DNA of 64,000 nucleotides, from assembly GCA_029532625.1 (NCBI GenBank), contig JARFXM010000002.1, forward strand, positions 1,054,001 through 1,118,000, in the 5' to 3' direction. Below are positions 1 to 12,300 of this stretch, piece after piece (within the stretch, counting starts at the first letter, position 1; each line of letters opens with the position of its first letter). The stretch is from Lomentospora prolificans. Its lineage: Eukaryota; Ascomycota; Sordariomycetes; Microascales; Microascaceae. Below the pieces are notes generated by a model, which saw only the letters and a program-made list of their open reading frames with translations, made no database searches and was not told where the DNA came from. A program made the translations under genes and the position numbers.

Positions 1-1782
1 AAGGCTGACCGACGCGGCAACACGGAGGAGTCTTTGCAGATCGAACTCTCTGGCCTTGAGCAGAGGCTTGCTTACGCTAAAAACGAACTACTGGCCCTGG
101 AAAAGAATCTGGAGAGCACTAAAAAATTGAGGGACAACGAAAGCAAGAAGCTCCGAGAAATCGAACCAGAGTTTGCCGAAAAACGTGACGCTTTGGAGCG
201 CATAGGGCGGACGGTAAAAGAATTCCAGGAGGCTATTTCCCAAGTCGAGGACAAAATTTTTGCCGCTTTCTGCAAGAAGCTAGGGTACAGCAACATCAGA
301 GAATACGAGGCCCAGCAAGGTAGTATGGAGCAGGAAATGGCGGAGCAGCGCAACATCTACGAGGTTCAAAAACAGAGGCTCAAGAGTCGTCTTTCCTGGG
401 AGGAATCCCGACATAGCGAATCCGTGGCTCGGATCCAGCGGATGCAGGATCAGCTGCGCCGGCTTCAAAAAGACATCACGTCGTACAAGCAGGAAAAGAA
501 GAGGATAGAACAAGGGCTGAGAAGCGAACAAGACGAACTCGCCGCGCTCGGCGAGGTTCTGGACGAGCACCAAGAGAGCCTTGCAGAGAAGAACGAGCAC
601 GTGGCGGAAGCTCGGAGTGCCGTGCAAAAGCGACTCAAGGAAATCGAGACGAGGCAAAAGGAAATCAGCGCTCTAGAGACCGTTGTGCAGCAGAACAGCA
701 ACGCAAAGTTCAATTTGCTACGACGTTGCAAACTGGAGCAGATCCAAGTTCCACTTGTCAGCGGTTCATTAGACGATCTTCCGAATGAAGACAACCTGTT
801 ACACCAGGATCCAGACGCCATGGATGTGGACGAGGAAGACAATGAGGATACGAACGACCGGGAAGCAATGCAGGCCGCGCTAGATGACCATGGTATCGAG
901 CTCGACTTTGACAGTCTAGATGAGGAGCTTAGAGTCGTACGTGCAATTCCAGATTCTTGGTAAAGTTACACTGATACAGAAGGCATTAGCTAACTCTTTT
1001 CCACAGTCGGACGACATTAACATCGAGGAAACTCTCGACGAGAAGATTGCTTCATTGACGGCAGAACTGGAAAAGTTGAATCCCAACATGCGAGCCATTG
1101 ACCGGTTAGGGGATGTGGAGTCCCGGTTAAAGGATACGGAAAGGGACTTTGAAAAGGCGCGCTTGGCACAAAAACGAGCGCGCGACGCCTTTAACGAAAT
1201 TAAAGCCCGGCGATTCGAGCTCTTCAACAAGGCCTTTAGCCATATCCAGGAGCAAATATCTAACGTCTACAAAGATCTCACCAGGTCAGAGGCCTATCCC
1301 CTGGGTGGCCAAGCGTACTTGGACATCGAGGAAGATACTGATACGCCGTATCTTTCGGGTATCAAATACCACGCCATGCCGCCGTTGAAGCGATTTAGAG
1401 ATATGGAACACCTTTCTGGTGGTGAAAAGACGATGGCCGCGCTCGCCCTCCTCTTCGCCATCCACAGTTATCAGCCAAGCCCCTTCTTCGTCCTTGATGA
1501 GGTAGATGCCGCCTTGGACAATGCCAACGTTGAGAAGATCAAGAAATACATCCGGGAACACTCCGGACCCGGCATGCAGTTTGTGGTGATCAGTCTCAAG
1601 ACCGGTCTGTTCCAAGACAGCGAGAGTTTGGTCGGTGTTTACCGAGATCAGGAGGTTAATAGTTCGCGGACACTAACCTTGGATGTAAGTTTTCCCCATC
1701 CACCTTGCACCAGCTTCACAACCTGTGCTCTCTCTAAGATCAGCCTGGCTAATTCCCATAATAGCTTCGAAAATACGCTTGA
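1..1782 (+). CDS. SMC1: Cohesin subunit SMC1, 3' part of gene
   Basis: C-terminal 543 residues of the SMC1 ATPase of cohesin, which holds sister chromatids together in the nucleus. The gene runs in from the left edge, so coding starts at base 1. Exons are 1-936, 1007-1684 and 1765-1782; introns begin GTACGT and GTAAGT. Residues 1 to about 310 form the returning coiled coil, with an acidic stretch near residue 265. The ATPase head follows, with the signature LSGGEKTMAALALLFAI and Walker B FFVLDEVDAALDNANV, both intact. The short last exon gives the ending TLDLRKYA, which matches the SMC1 terminus better than other SMC paralogs. Reading through the second intron would give a false C-terminus. 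Identification is very secure. Confidence 0.96.
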
Positions 1783-2383
1783 GAGTGGGTAAAGGAGAGG
1801 GGATGAGGGACATTAGTAACTTCTGTTGTGGCGTTACGATGAGGCGGACAGGCAGGCGCATTAAAACCATTTCTTGGGACATGCGATGTGTATAGTTAGT
1901 TTTCACATGTAACTTATCGAGGTAAGCTATGGTTTTTTGCTTCTTCTTTTCATGTTATGTAGCAAGAAACAAAGGGCCAGAGTGGAATCGTCGTCTACAT
2001 AGGCAGACATCGACCACGACCTCTCGGTGTGTGGACATAATTAGTTACTCAGTTGAGCGTAATTTGTCTACTATTGTGCTACTTTCAATTGTGATGTTCG
2101 CTCTTTTATATCGGCATTCGATTATGTAATCCCAAACTTAATAATGGCGCCTCCGATGTTAGTTCAGTTTCGTAGCCTCGCTCAGCCTTGTAATGAAAGC
2201 GCAAAAACGGCGGATTACTTGGTCCCTCTCCTATCACCCAGTCCATTTTCCTTTAACTGGAGAACGCAAAGCTATCTCTAACTTCGACGCTATATCTACC
2301 CAGTGTCACTTGTAAAATCCGACGCTTCCATATCAATCCAGCGACGACGAACAGCGCTTGCCCGCGCTCAAGCGGCCGGCACG
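1783..2383. other. Intergenic region SMC1-TFA1
   Basis: About 600 bp between two plus-strand genes. It should hold the SMC1 3' UTR/terminator and the TFIIE-alpha promoter. The frame of TFIIE alpha stays open upstream of its first ATG back to about 2303, but that extension lacks family similarity that I can see. I recognise no RNA gene or repeat here. Confidence 0.5.
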
Positions 2384-3717
2384 ATGGACCTTGCACAAAC
2401 CTTGCTTAAGATGGTGATGCGGGCCTTCTATGATACGAGACAGATTATCGCCGTCGATGCAGTAATCACACACTCTTGGTACGTTCTATTATCGGCGTTG
2501 AAGTAGGGCTCTGTAGAACAATCCCCCTCTAATCTCCCGGGAATGCATGCAGCCTACGCGACGACGAGTTAGCATACCTTGCCTCCCTGAATACCAAAGA
2601 CCTCCACAAGCTCGTCGCGAAACTAAAAGAAGAGCGATTGTTACATCAATTCAACCGACCCGAAATGCGCGAGGGCCAAGTCCGGCCTGTCACAAAAATA
2701 TACTATTACATCGACTACAGACAGACTATTGACGCGATAAAATGGAGGGTTTATAATATCACCAAAGATATTCAGGGCACAACTGTCCCAGCGAGCGAAA
2801 AGAAAGAATACTTTTGCAATCGCTGCGGGTCGGAATGGACACAGATGGAAGTCCTTGATAACTTTGGTCCCGAAGGGTTCATATGCCACCGCTGTGGAAA
2901 TACCCTAATCCATGATCTCGATCGCAACTCGGCGGGTCACGAGCAATCCACAAGACTGAATAACCAGTTCAAATTCGTTACCGACCTTCTTCAACAAATA
3001 GATCAGGTACATATTCCAGATAACACTTTTGAGGTGGCGTTAGGGAACGCGCGCCCTGTCATCAGAGACCCGAGTCACGTTGGCGTCAAATCTGAATTGG
3101 TCCACCCAAGCGGCAGTCGCCCAACCGCAGTCAAGGGCCTCGCGAATACAGGGCCAAAATCCATGGCCGTCAGCATTTCAGCTGCCGACGGCCTCACCGA
3201 GGCGGAGAAGGCGGCAGAAGTTGCCCGGAAGGAGAAGATTGCCCAGCAAAACGCGCTTCCAGCCTGGATGTCTAATAGTACTATCACTGGAGAATCGTTC
3301 TCAGGAGCGTCTGCATCTACTCTCGTAGGCAAGGTCGAGGAGACCGATGTCAAACCGTCGCTCCAGGCTACTAGCTTCGACAAGGATCACAGGGATATTG
3401 ATGACGTCTTTGCTAGACTCAGGGCGGAACAGGAACAAAAGGAGCTGGAAGAGGAAGATTACGGCTCTGACGATGAAGATGACGAGGATGAGGATGAGGA
3501 CGAGGATTTCGAGGATGTAATAGCTACCGGTGCCAACTCAGCAATCGACACACCGCCCACCATTGGGATGGACACTTCACATATAGGTCAAACACTTGGT
3601 AATGGGGGCGGCGACACGAACGACGAAAGACCAGCGAAAAAAGTCAAGGTCGAATCACCGGCAAATGAAGATGAAGAGGAGGAGAGTGATGAAGACTTGG
3701 AATTTGAAGATGTGTAG
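2384..3717 (+). CDS. TFA1: Transcription initiation factor TFIIE alpha subunit
   Basis: Large subunit of general factor TFIIE, which recruits and regulates TFIIH at RNA polymerase II promoters. Exons are 2384-2478 and 2553-3717; the 74-nt intron starts GTACGT and splits a Cys codon. The product is 419 aa. Residues 1 to about 100 are the TFIIE winged helix (MDLAQTLLKMVMRAFYD, then LRDDELAYLASLNTKDLHKL). A four-cysteine zinc ribbon follows, with Cys at 120, 123, 143 and 146 (CNRC and CHRC). The C-terminal third is very acidic, with Asp/Glu runs near 275-300 and at the end (EEEESDEDLEFEDV), as in yeast Tfa1. I chose the ATG at 2384 because the conserved helix begins there. Identification is secure; the exact start is slightly less so. 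Confidence 0.95.
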
Positions 3718-4428
3718 ATGCTGCCACAATGGCACAAAAAGATTATCAAAAAAAATTCTAAGGCAAGACTTGATGCGGAGCCCAACAACGTCACTGTCCA
3801 CTGCCCGGGAACGAGAGCTAGAATGCAAGGTGCCCTTGGCTCCCCGAAAGTAAATGCTTCACGCTCTCTGCTGTGATTGGGGATCAATTCTTCGACCGGT
3901 TATGAACTCAGCGCCAAGTCCCTCGTAGTGTACATAGGAATAAAGGCAATAGAGACGACATGCCTCGGTGCACGGCCGAATATGATTATTGGGAGGAAAG
4001 TCCTTGGAACTCGGCCTCTCGCATCAGGCTTGCTGCTTCCGCGAATCTACAGGTTCCGTCGGAGCTGATTAGTGAGCAACGGGACCAGTCGTTGTCTCTT
4101 GTTCCGAAGTAAACCTTATTTCTACGTCAGACAGACGAATCAATGCGTGACATTCTCCAGCTCTTTGGTCATCCATGCTTCACTTGCGTCATGCGCTCCC
4201 CGCGATATGCTGGTTAACATGGAAACTGATTTGTCGCGCTAGCATGATTGTGTTCGCTTCAAACATCGTGCTTACTGAAGCCTATTTCTCCCATCATGGG
4301 ACAGTTCGTCACAAACGGCAACGAGTTCCACAGGTTTTTTTTTTTTTTTTTTTTTCTTTTCCTTACCTACAACCAGATGCTAGCTTTTTCATCGCCTTCT
4401 AGGAGAAGATTATAAAAGTAAATGAAGT
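3718..4428. other. Intergenic region TFA1-polymerase X
   Basis: About 710 bp between two plus-strand genes. The only notable structure is a run of 21 T residues at about 4335-4355, some 75 bp upstream of the next start codon, which may be a T-rich promoter element. I see no RNA gene. Confidence 0.5.
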
Positions 4429-6271
4429 ATGCACAAAGGTTTACAATTTCCTATGATATTCATACTACCGGCTCATCTCCGCCCGGAACAACTTCGAGAG
4501 TTGGAAGACAGTGTTCCCACTACCACATCTAACATCAACGAGGCCGAGGTTATTCTGGGTAATATATCTAGGCGAGAAAGGGCGTTGTTTGAGCTGAGAC
4601 GGCGTAAAGTCGTCTTCGAGATCGCCCCAACATGTCTAGACGAAAAGGAGCCAGGCCAAGCGAAGCACATGCCTACCACCAAGCTACTTCCGGCTGGGAA
4701 CCTTGTAAATATTGCTAGGATCGAATGGCTCTCAGATTCTCTCAAAAACAACCAATTGCTCCCAATCGATGGCTATCTCATCCTCAGTGTCTATAGAAAG
4801 TCAACACTCAGTCCACAGGTACCTAGGGAGACAAACGCAGCTTTCCGTTCTCGGGCAAGAGCCAACCGCCGACTGCCGGAAGGGGAGCAGTCCAGCTTAC
4901 GGAAGAGGCCCTGCCTACTACAGAAATCAACATCGGAGGACGCTGATTTACCCCAGGTCCCAGACTTTCTGCATTTAGCATACTCTTGCCAGCGCCCCAC
5001 GCCGTCAGATCCACCAAACGCGCCATTCATCGAGCAGCTCGTGAAGATAAGAAAGCAACGTATCTTAACAGGTGACCATGTCGGGGTAAGAGCGTATTCA
5101 ACATCCATTGCGTCTCTTTCCGCATATCCCCACCATCTTCAGAGTCCTCACGGTAAGTGAGAACAGGACAATCGCGACATGTGCAGCGTCCCTCGACTAT
5201 ACAGAGGTAATCAACCAAGGAGTATTGCTGACGGTTTCCCCTGCAGAGATAACGAGACTCCCGGGCTGTGGCCGAAAAATAGCCGATCTATTTCAAGAGT
5301 TTCGGGACACCGGGAAGCTCGAAGAGGCGGACGAAATCGATACAGACCCTCGGCTTTCTACCCTTGCCCAATTTTATGACATCTGGGGCGTAGGGGATGT
5401 AACGGCCCGAGAGTTCTATAATAAAGGTAGCGACTACAGCCCGGCCCTGCCCTTCCAATGCACCACAATACTCACTAACATATCCTTGCAAGGCTGGCGG
5501 GATCTAGACGATATTGTCGAGTACGGTTGGGATACGTTGACTCGCGTGCAACAGATAGGTGTCAAGTTCTATGATGATTTAAGGCTGAAGATCCCACGCG
5601 CTGAGGTCGAGTCAATTGCGAATACCATCCTGAATCACGCTCAAGACGTCGATAGTGGGTTTCGGATGGTGATAGTAGGGGGATACCGCCGGGGTCAGAG
5701 CACCTGCGGTGATGTGGATGTCGTGCTCAGTCACCCAGACGAAACCTGCACGCAATACTTTATTGGACGATTGGTACTATTGCTCGAGAAAAGCGGGTTC
5801 GTTTCCCACACTCTGAGCCTCACAACGAGGAATAGTGATCGGGGGCAGGAGCCCTTGCAGTGGAAAGGGGGGATGACGAGAGCCTCTGTTGGGTTTGATA
5901 CTCTGGATAAAGCCATGTTGGTATGGAGGACTCCTGAGAGCGAAGATATGGATAGGCATGGTGCCCATGGTCTGGGTGGAAATCCGCATCGAAGAGTCGA
6001 CATTATTGTCAGTCCCTGGAAGACAGTAGGCTGCGCCGTCCTAGGCTGGACTGGTGGTACTACTTTTGAGCGAGATCTCAGAAGGTATTGCAAGCTGGAG
6101 AAATCCGTAAAATTTGACAGTAGCGGCATCCGAAGTCGTATCGATGGCTCCTGGATTGACATTGAAGGGCAGGAGCTGGGAAAAGCGCCAGACATGGAAA
6201 CCGCAGAAAAGAGGGTATTTGAGGGGCTCGGTCTGAAGTGGATACGCCCAGAGGAGCGTTGCACAAGATAG
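4429..6271 (+). CDS. POL4: DNA polymerase family X (Pol IV/lambda/mu-like) with BRCT domain
   Basis: Nuclear gap-filling polymerase expected to act in non-homologous end joining or base excision repair. Exons are 4429-5152, 5247-5426 and 5493-6271, giving 560 aa. The second intron (66 nt) is a multiple of three and has no in-frame stop. It is recognised from a CACTAAC branch site and because removing it joins FYNKG to WRDLDDIVEYGW, the usual polymerase-X sequence. Residues about 9-125 form an N-terminal BRCT domain ending near IEWLSDSL. A helix-hairpin-helix follows (TRLPGCGRKIADLF, about 244). The palm has GGYRRGQSTCGDVDVV with metal-binding Asp 375 and 377 and the third Asp at 471 (RRVDIIV). 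The C-terminus has the family Trp-rich end (GLKWIRPEER). All catalytic residues are present. I cannot separate lambda-like from mu-like by eye. Confidence 0.93.
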
Positions 6272-6972
6272 AGTCGGGGAAAACTTTCACAATTGAGAAG
6301 GACAACCCTTTGAAAATACTGATCCCACATTTCAGCGTAGCTTGATATTAGCTCCTGGGAATCAGCGCGAGAACTTGGTCCGTTGTATTTTGGTTTGTAA
6401 GAGTACTTCGGTGCTCATTGACGATCTCCATCGCAAGACGCTCAATACTACGGTATCAAGGCGCGTCGACGGGGCTGACGTGCAAATATGACAGCGAAAT
6501 TTTGCATCTTAGTACAGACTACCCGGTGAGAGCGGTAGGGTTAAGTCACACGCATCCCAACCGGGTCATCGGACAAATGCGCAAACTCTAGCAAATTTGC
6601 AGCATAGCCTCGCAGCCAAGCGAGCCACCTCATGAGAGGCTACATACAACCAATGCTTCTAGTATCACCCAAGCCCATAAAAGTGCTGCGCCTTTAATAG
6701 CTGTAGGATTGGTAAGAAGTCTTGCCGCCGTTAGGCGTCGGCCCAGCCGCGACCGAAGCCAGGAGCTTAGCCAGCTTGGCGGTTGAGAAGATTGGGAGCA
6801 TCTGCGCTACTTGGTCGTAGTTTCGCACGTCGTAGCTTTAACGAAGTCCGAGGGGAGTACTAGATGCCTAACTCTGTCGCCGTCGCTCGATGGTGAAAGG
6901 CGATACAGTGGGTCAACCAGTGGGAACTGTAACCGCTCAACTAAACCAACATGATAAAACCGTCTGTCCACT
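6272..6972. other. Convergent intergenic region polymerase X-ECM14
   Basis: About 700 bp between the 3' ends of two convergent genes. It should contain both 3' UTRs and terminators. No RNA gene, repeat or conserved coding sequence is visible. Confidence 0.5.
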
Positions 6973-8710
6973 TCATCTTCTCAACTCATGTGAACGAAAA
7001 GAGCCCGTCTGCCCGGCCTGCTCCAACACGCTCTCTTCAGGGATTTGGGAAAGTGAAGAGGGGTCTTCGTGCAAAACGGCGTTAGTGTCGATGCTTTCAA
7101 TGCCGTTATTCCCCAGTAAGAAGTCAGCTAAGTATCGGAAAGCGTTAAATATCTCCTCGCCGGTTGGTATAATATATTCTTTCGGTAGCAAAAAGCCATA
7201 GCTTCCCGTATCCCTAAGTCGGATCTGATAGCTGTATCGCGCAAGCAGTTCATGGCTGAACCAGTCTATAGCGGAGCCCCCTCCGACCTCGATACGCGCT
7301 GAGTTAATATGGGATGTCTTTGTTTCGGATGCTACGGCCCCCTCACAGGCTGGCCGGACAGCATACGCTTCTCCACTCGTAAGTCGAATAGCCTTGGCCA
7401 ATCCTGCAGCAAGCTCTTCCATATTCTCGAGGTTAGGTGGCTCCTCCGCGCAAGAAAAGGAATAAGGGAAGAGGACTTGTTGTGAGTAGGAGTGAAGGTC
7501 AATCAGGCCCATTATCTGGGCGCCACGACCTATGTAGCTCTGTACAAATGCGGCTAGTTGTTGAGCTTCCGTTGCTTCGAATGCCTCATCCCCACCGTAG
7601 AACTCCGAACAGGGATCACCAGAGGGTTCCCATTGATAACCAAAAGCACGATCCAGGTCTATTCCTCGACAGAAACGGAAGGTTGTGTGCTGCCTTGTCT
7701 TGCGCCAGAGACGATCAACTTGCCAAGTATAATCGAAACCGTCGGGATTCAAGGTGGGAATGACGATGAGTTCAAACTTCTCGAGAAATTTGGTCACGAT
7801 AGGATCTTTTCGATAGTGGGTGATAAATGACCAAGCAACGTAGTTCGCCGTCGTTGTCGATATCCATTCTCTAGCATGAAGCCCTCCGGTAACAACAATC
7901 GTCTTACGCGGCGAATCGTCATCAGCCTGGCTGCGAGCCCCGATCTTAAGCGCGAGGATATCTCTTCCCTCATAAGAGACACCAACTGTTATCATTTCCA
8001 CAAGTGATGGGAAAAGTGCTTCCATTAGCCGCGCCCATCGGCGTATTACCTGTCTAGGTCAGCGCATTCCGACTAGAGGCTGGTGGGGTGGAAAATCGAA
8101 CCGATAAAGGCTGGTAATCCTCGAAGAAAATGTTGTCTCCATACGTAGGTAATAAGGGACCCCGTATAGATGATGTCTTTTCAAATACATCTATGTAACC
8201 ATCGCTTAGATAGTTGGTGGGGTATGTGTCGCGTACACGGGCTGCGAGATCAGCGATAAGGATGGAATACGAGGAATGCAATGACTCTGGGAGAAGACTA
8301 AGGAAGGGAGCGACATCATCGCGGTGCATTCGGATATCAATGGAGTTTGGGCTATGCGACCACACGTCTTTGAATAACCTCTCCACGGCTTCCGAAATGG
8401 CCTCCTCCTCACGAGAATCGGTTACGTTGAAACGGACCACCACATCGTTGCCGTAGGCGGCAAGGATGTTCCTGCCAATAGGTCTCGTATCGATTCGAGA
8501 AGTAGGGGTCCCAAAGACAAATTCAACAAAGTAATCACGTAGACGTTTCAGGAATGGATTCGTGTGATCCCGGCCATCACGGGCAACCGATGCGAATCGT
8601 TTCGATGACGTGGATGCAGCGAGGCGTCCAGGCCGGCCGACGCTAGAGCCTTGCTCTGTAGCTAAGGCGAATGAAAAGAGGTAAAAGATGCCTATCCGGA
8701 GTAGTTGCAT
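6973..8710 (-). CDS. ECM14: ECM14-like inactive metallocarboxypeptidase (M14)
   Basis: Secreted or vacuolar M14-fold protein linked in yeast to cell wall biology. Exons on the minus strand are 8710-8102 and 8049-6973; the 52-nt intron begins GTTCGA. The product is 561 aa. The first ~20 residues (MQLLRIGIFYLFSFALA) are a signal peptide, which is why I start at 8710 although the frame is open further upstream. A propeptide precedes the peptidase fold, which begins near 205. Zinc ligands are kept (His261 and Glu264 in GGLHAREWIS, His389 in DLHSY). The position of the catalytic Glu in ELRDTG of active carboxypeptidases is Arg480 here (IRLRDTG). Loss of that Glu is known for ECM14, so this is most likely a pseudo-enzyme. 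It shares a ~665-bp divergent promoter with the Sec7 gene. Confidence 0.93.
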
Positions 8711-9375
8711 GGCGACAGAGTCCTGGACGTCTTTGGATGTGGGCTTCAAATGCAACTTGAGGCTGCCCTCTTGGATGTGGGCAAGTTTCCGGCTGGCTTC
8801 GAGGCTCGTGTTCTCATGTTGCTGACTAACTTTGTTCCAGCTCAAATGAAACCAGTCGGGGCGTCAAGAGTGGAACTGAGATTTTGACCCACACCGGTCC
8901 ACCATGCAATCTCTAGGACTGGAGTGGGCGCATGGCTCCCATTGCTGGCCGCAGCGAATCCAACAGTGAACATTTTGAGGGTTATGTAAGCGATGGGTAC
9001 TCACCCCTTTACCTTGGTACACTATGAAGTAAAGGGGGGCTGGCTCAGGTCGCATCGCGACTATTGATCATGTATTTCTATTAACACGGAAAGAGAAATG
9101 CTAGGAAGGCATAAAGCACCTCGAATACAGCATCCACACGAAAGCCTCTTCATCACCAGGTATTTCTGTCAAAATCTGTTTTTCTCTTTACCTCAATGTC
9201 CCTTCCTCTGCTCGACTACAATTGAGCACTCCAAATGGCATTTCTCTGAGGGCAGTGAAGCCTTCTGATTCGAAGAGCGCTTCTACAGCCTCCTATTTGT
9301 ACACCTCTCCGCGGTACCGCTTGTCAGCACCCTCCTCACATCGTTTGCTGTTTTTGATCATGAGCCGCAGCCATT
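8711..9375. promoter_or_regulatory. Divergent promoter region ECM14/SEC7
   Basis: 665 bp between two divergently oriented start codons, so it must hold both promoters and 5' UTRs. The 3' half is pyrimidine-rich on the plus strand (around 9170-9200), common upstream of fungal starts. No TATA box can be assigned with confidence. Confidence 0.5.
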
Positions 9376-12300
9376 ATGCCTTTCCTTCGCCGACGTGGCC
9401 ATCCTGCCAACGAAACTGATATTCGAAGCTCTACTGCTGGTGTATCTGAATCCAGTCAGCTTTCTCCCGACACTCCCGCCGATGCGGATACGATGGGAGA
9501 GCCAGATACGACCTTGAGCCCTTCCTTAGGGAGCCATAACGTTGACTCTCCTTTAACGAAACAGAACACTGCAGATGGTGGTTCGCGCGAACCTTCCGCA
9601 CAAAACTCCGAGGATCAAACCTACTCCCGCCCGGCCTCTCCACCAATTCAGGCACAGACTCAAAGGCATCGTCGCTTTTCAGCTCTCCGATTCCGAAATG
9701 CGTCCGACTCTCAATTGTCTATAAGGGCAAAGCACGAAGCAGAGGATCCACCTCCCTTACCTACACCGCGTATGTCAGCCGTAAAATTCGAGTTGGCGGG
9801 TCGTCGCGCAGTTCACCCATCGTTCCGTTGGTAATTGAGAAAGAACGCAGGCTAACTTGGGCACGATACAGCTCCCGAAATTATCACCACCGCCCCCACA
9901 GTCGACTTTGATGGCTTGCAAAAGAAGCCGTCCCGATTGAATTTGGCGAACCGGTTCCGCCGGGCTCCCGCCCTGCCCAAAACAAAAGAGAAAGATTTGA
10001 CGAAGCCCCAACTTGCAAAACGCTCACGAACATCCACATCGGATGACTCCAGACGACCGAATGATATTCTCCTGCGAAAGAAGTCCGGCGAGTATAGAAC
10101 CACCGCTCCGCCCCCGGCATATGGGCTTGATGAAGGGACTGTGCCAGCGCTACCGGCAAACCGCATATCCGAATCGTCACGGTCGGATGCAAGTTCTGCC
10201 GACGCTAGATTGTATGCTAGTACCACAACTACGACACATACAGTCCATACCATCACAACAACCCTGTTTAGGCTCCCAAGACGAAGGAATAAAGCCGTGG
10301 ACTCCTTGTTTCCCCTCGGTCACCTCCCTCAAAAGAATGGGCTGCCGAACCATACAGGCCAGGACGGCGCTCAGGCGTCATCCCTAAGCATTCCCAGATC
10401 TTCGTTCGCAACCTCTGAGTCTGGTACTCTACTATCAGAACCCGGTACGCCAAGAGCATCGACTTCTCATAGTGGCACTACACCAAACCTATCTTCGCCT
10501 GAGATGCGGGCCAAGCAGGTATCCTCTCCTGCAACTGCTCTCTGGCGCCCCGAACCGCCGTCTTCTGGGCGTTCATCTCCAACGAGGGTTCCGATCCATC
10601 TCCGTGGCCGATCTTCCACGATGAGTTCCGTTGGTGGACAGTCCAATGACGAAGGCCTAGCGCCGCCAACTATTCGGACCTCCTCTTCTGCTGGTCGCAA
10701 GAGTTTCGGTGACCTTTTTGGTCTCAATCGGCTGCGCCAGAACTCTGACCTTGCTCTAAGCCGGCAGGGGACCATGACCCCGGTCACACCAGGGTCTGCT
10801 ACATCCAAAAACAATTCGCTCCAGCTTGTCAGAGAACAGCAGCTTGTCCTGCCCGAGCGTCGTGAAGATGATACTCCAGCAAAATATCTCGCTCGACTGG
10901 AAGAAGTGGTTAGCCGCAGTGTGATTCCTAGTGCTCTGTCGCGTGGCACAGATCAGTTCGCCTCTGCAGTTTTGCGTAGTTATATGAGGAGTTTCAGCTT
11001 CTTTGGCGATCCGATTGATATGGCTCTTCGAAAGCTTCTAATGGAAGCAGAACTACCCCGAGAGACCCAACAGATCGATCGTTGCCTTCAGGCTTTCGCT
11101 AATCGCTACGATGAATGCAACCCTGGCGTGTATTCTACACCCGACCAAGCGTATTTCATCGCTTTTTCTCTGCTCATTCTTCATACAGACGTGTTCAACA
11201 AAAACAACAAACGCAAAATGCAAAAGCACGACTACCTGAAAAATGCAGGCGGCGAAGGCATTTTTGACGAGATCCTCGAATGTTTTTATGACAATATCAC
11301 CTACACGCCGTTCATCCATGTGGAAGACGACCTCGATATTAATGGTGAGCGCATAATTGCTCATAAAGCAAGAAGGAAGCCGATATTTGCAGGCGGCGCA
11401 ATGGAGGCCGCCAAGCACTCAACGAAGGAGCCGATCGATCCATATACCCTGATCATCGATGGCAAGTTAGATGTGTTGCGTCCCAGCCTCAAAGATGTTA
11501 TGCATCTTGAGGACCACTATACCTATATTGGCACCGCGAAATCATTAGATTTGAAGGAGCTACAGAAGACATTCTTCAGGACTGGTGTTCTCCAAATTGT
11601 TTCCGCTCGGTCCCGCCCCGACGCCTTCATGTCGGAGAAGACGGCTATAAACCCCGAAGAAGCTCATCCCGGCATCGTCGACATCAAAATCACGAAGGTT
11701 GGGCTCCTTTGGCGCAAAGACGCAAAAAAGAAGAGGACGAGATCGAAATGGCAAGAATGGGGTGCCATCTTAACTGGAGCCCAGCTATATTTCTTCCGTA
11801 ACACGGCTTGGGTGAAGAGTCTCATGCATCAATACGAGTCCCATGTCAAACAGGGAAACGATGGTGTACCCGTCATTTTCAAGCCACCACTGGAGCAGTT
11901 TAAACCGGATGTTCTGTTTTCAACCGACGGGGCCGTTGCTCTTGTCGATTCTACATACAAAAAGCATAAGAACGCCTTCGTCTACGTCCGACACGGTAGT
12001 ATCGAAGAGGTCTTGCTCGCGGATGACGAAAACGAGATGAACGATTGGCTGGCGAAGCTAAATTACGCCGCAGCGTTTAGAACCTCCGGTGTGAGGATGA
12101 GGGGCGTTGTTGGTAGCCATTACGATGGCCAAAGCCGTCGCGGCATAAGGAGACTTGATAGCTCGGACGCCACCCAACTTATTCAGACCCCAACTGGGGA
12201 CGTAAGCATCGCCCGCGGCCGGATTGACCACAAGATGGCTGAAGACATCCTTGCTGCGCGGAGAGATATCATGGTGCAGAAGGTTGCAGATGCCGCCGAC

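Noticed and set aside
2303..2383. Upstream in-frame extension of TFIIE alpha
   Set aside because: No ATG in this stretch and no family similarity; the conserved winged helix starts at the ATG at 2384.
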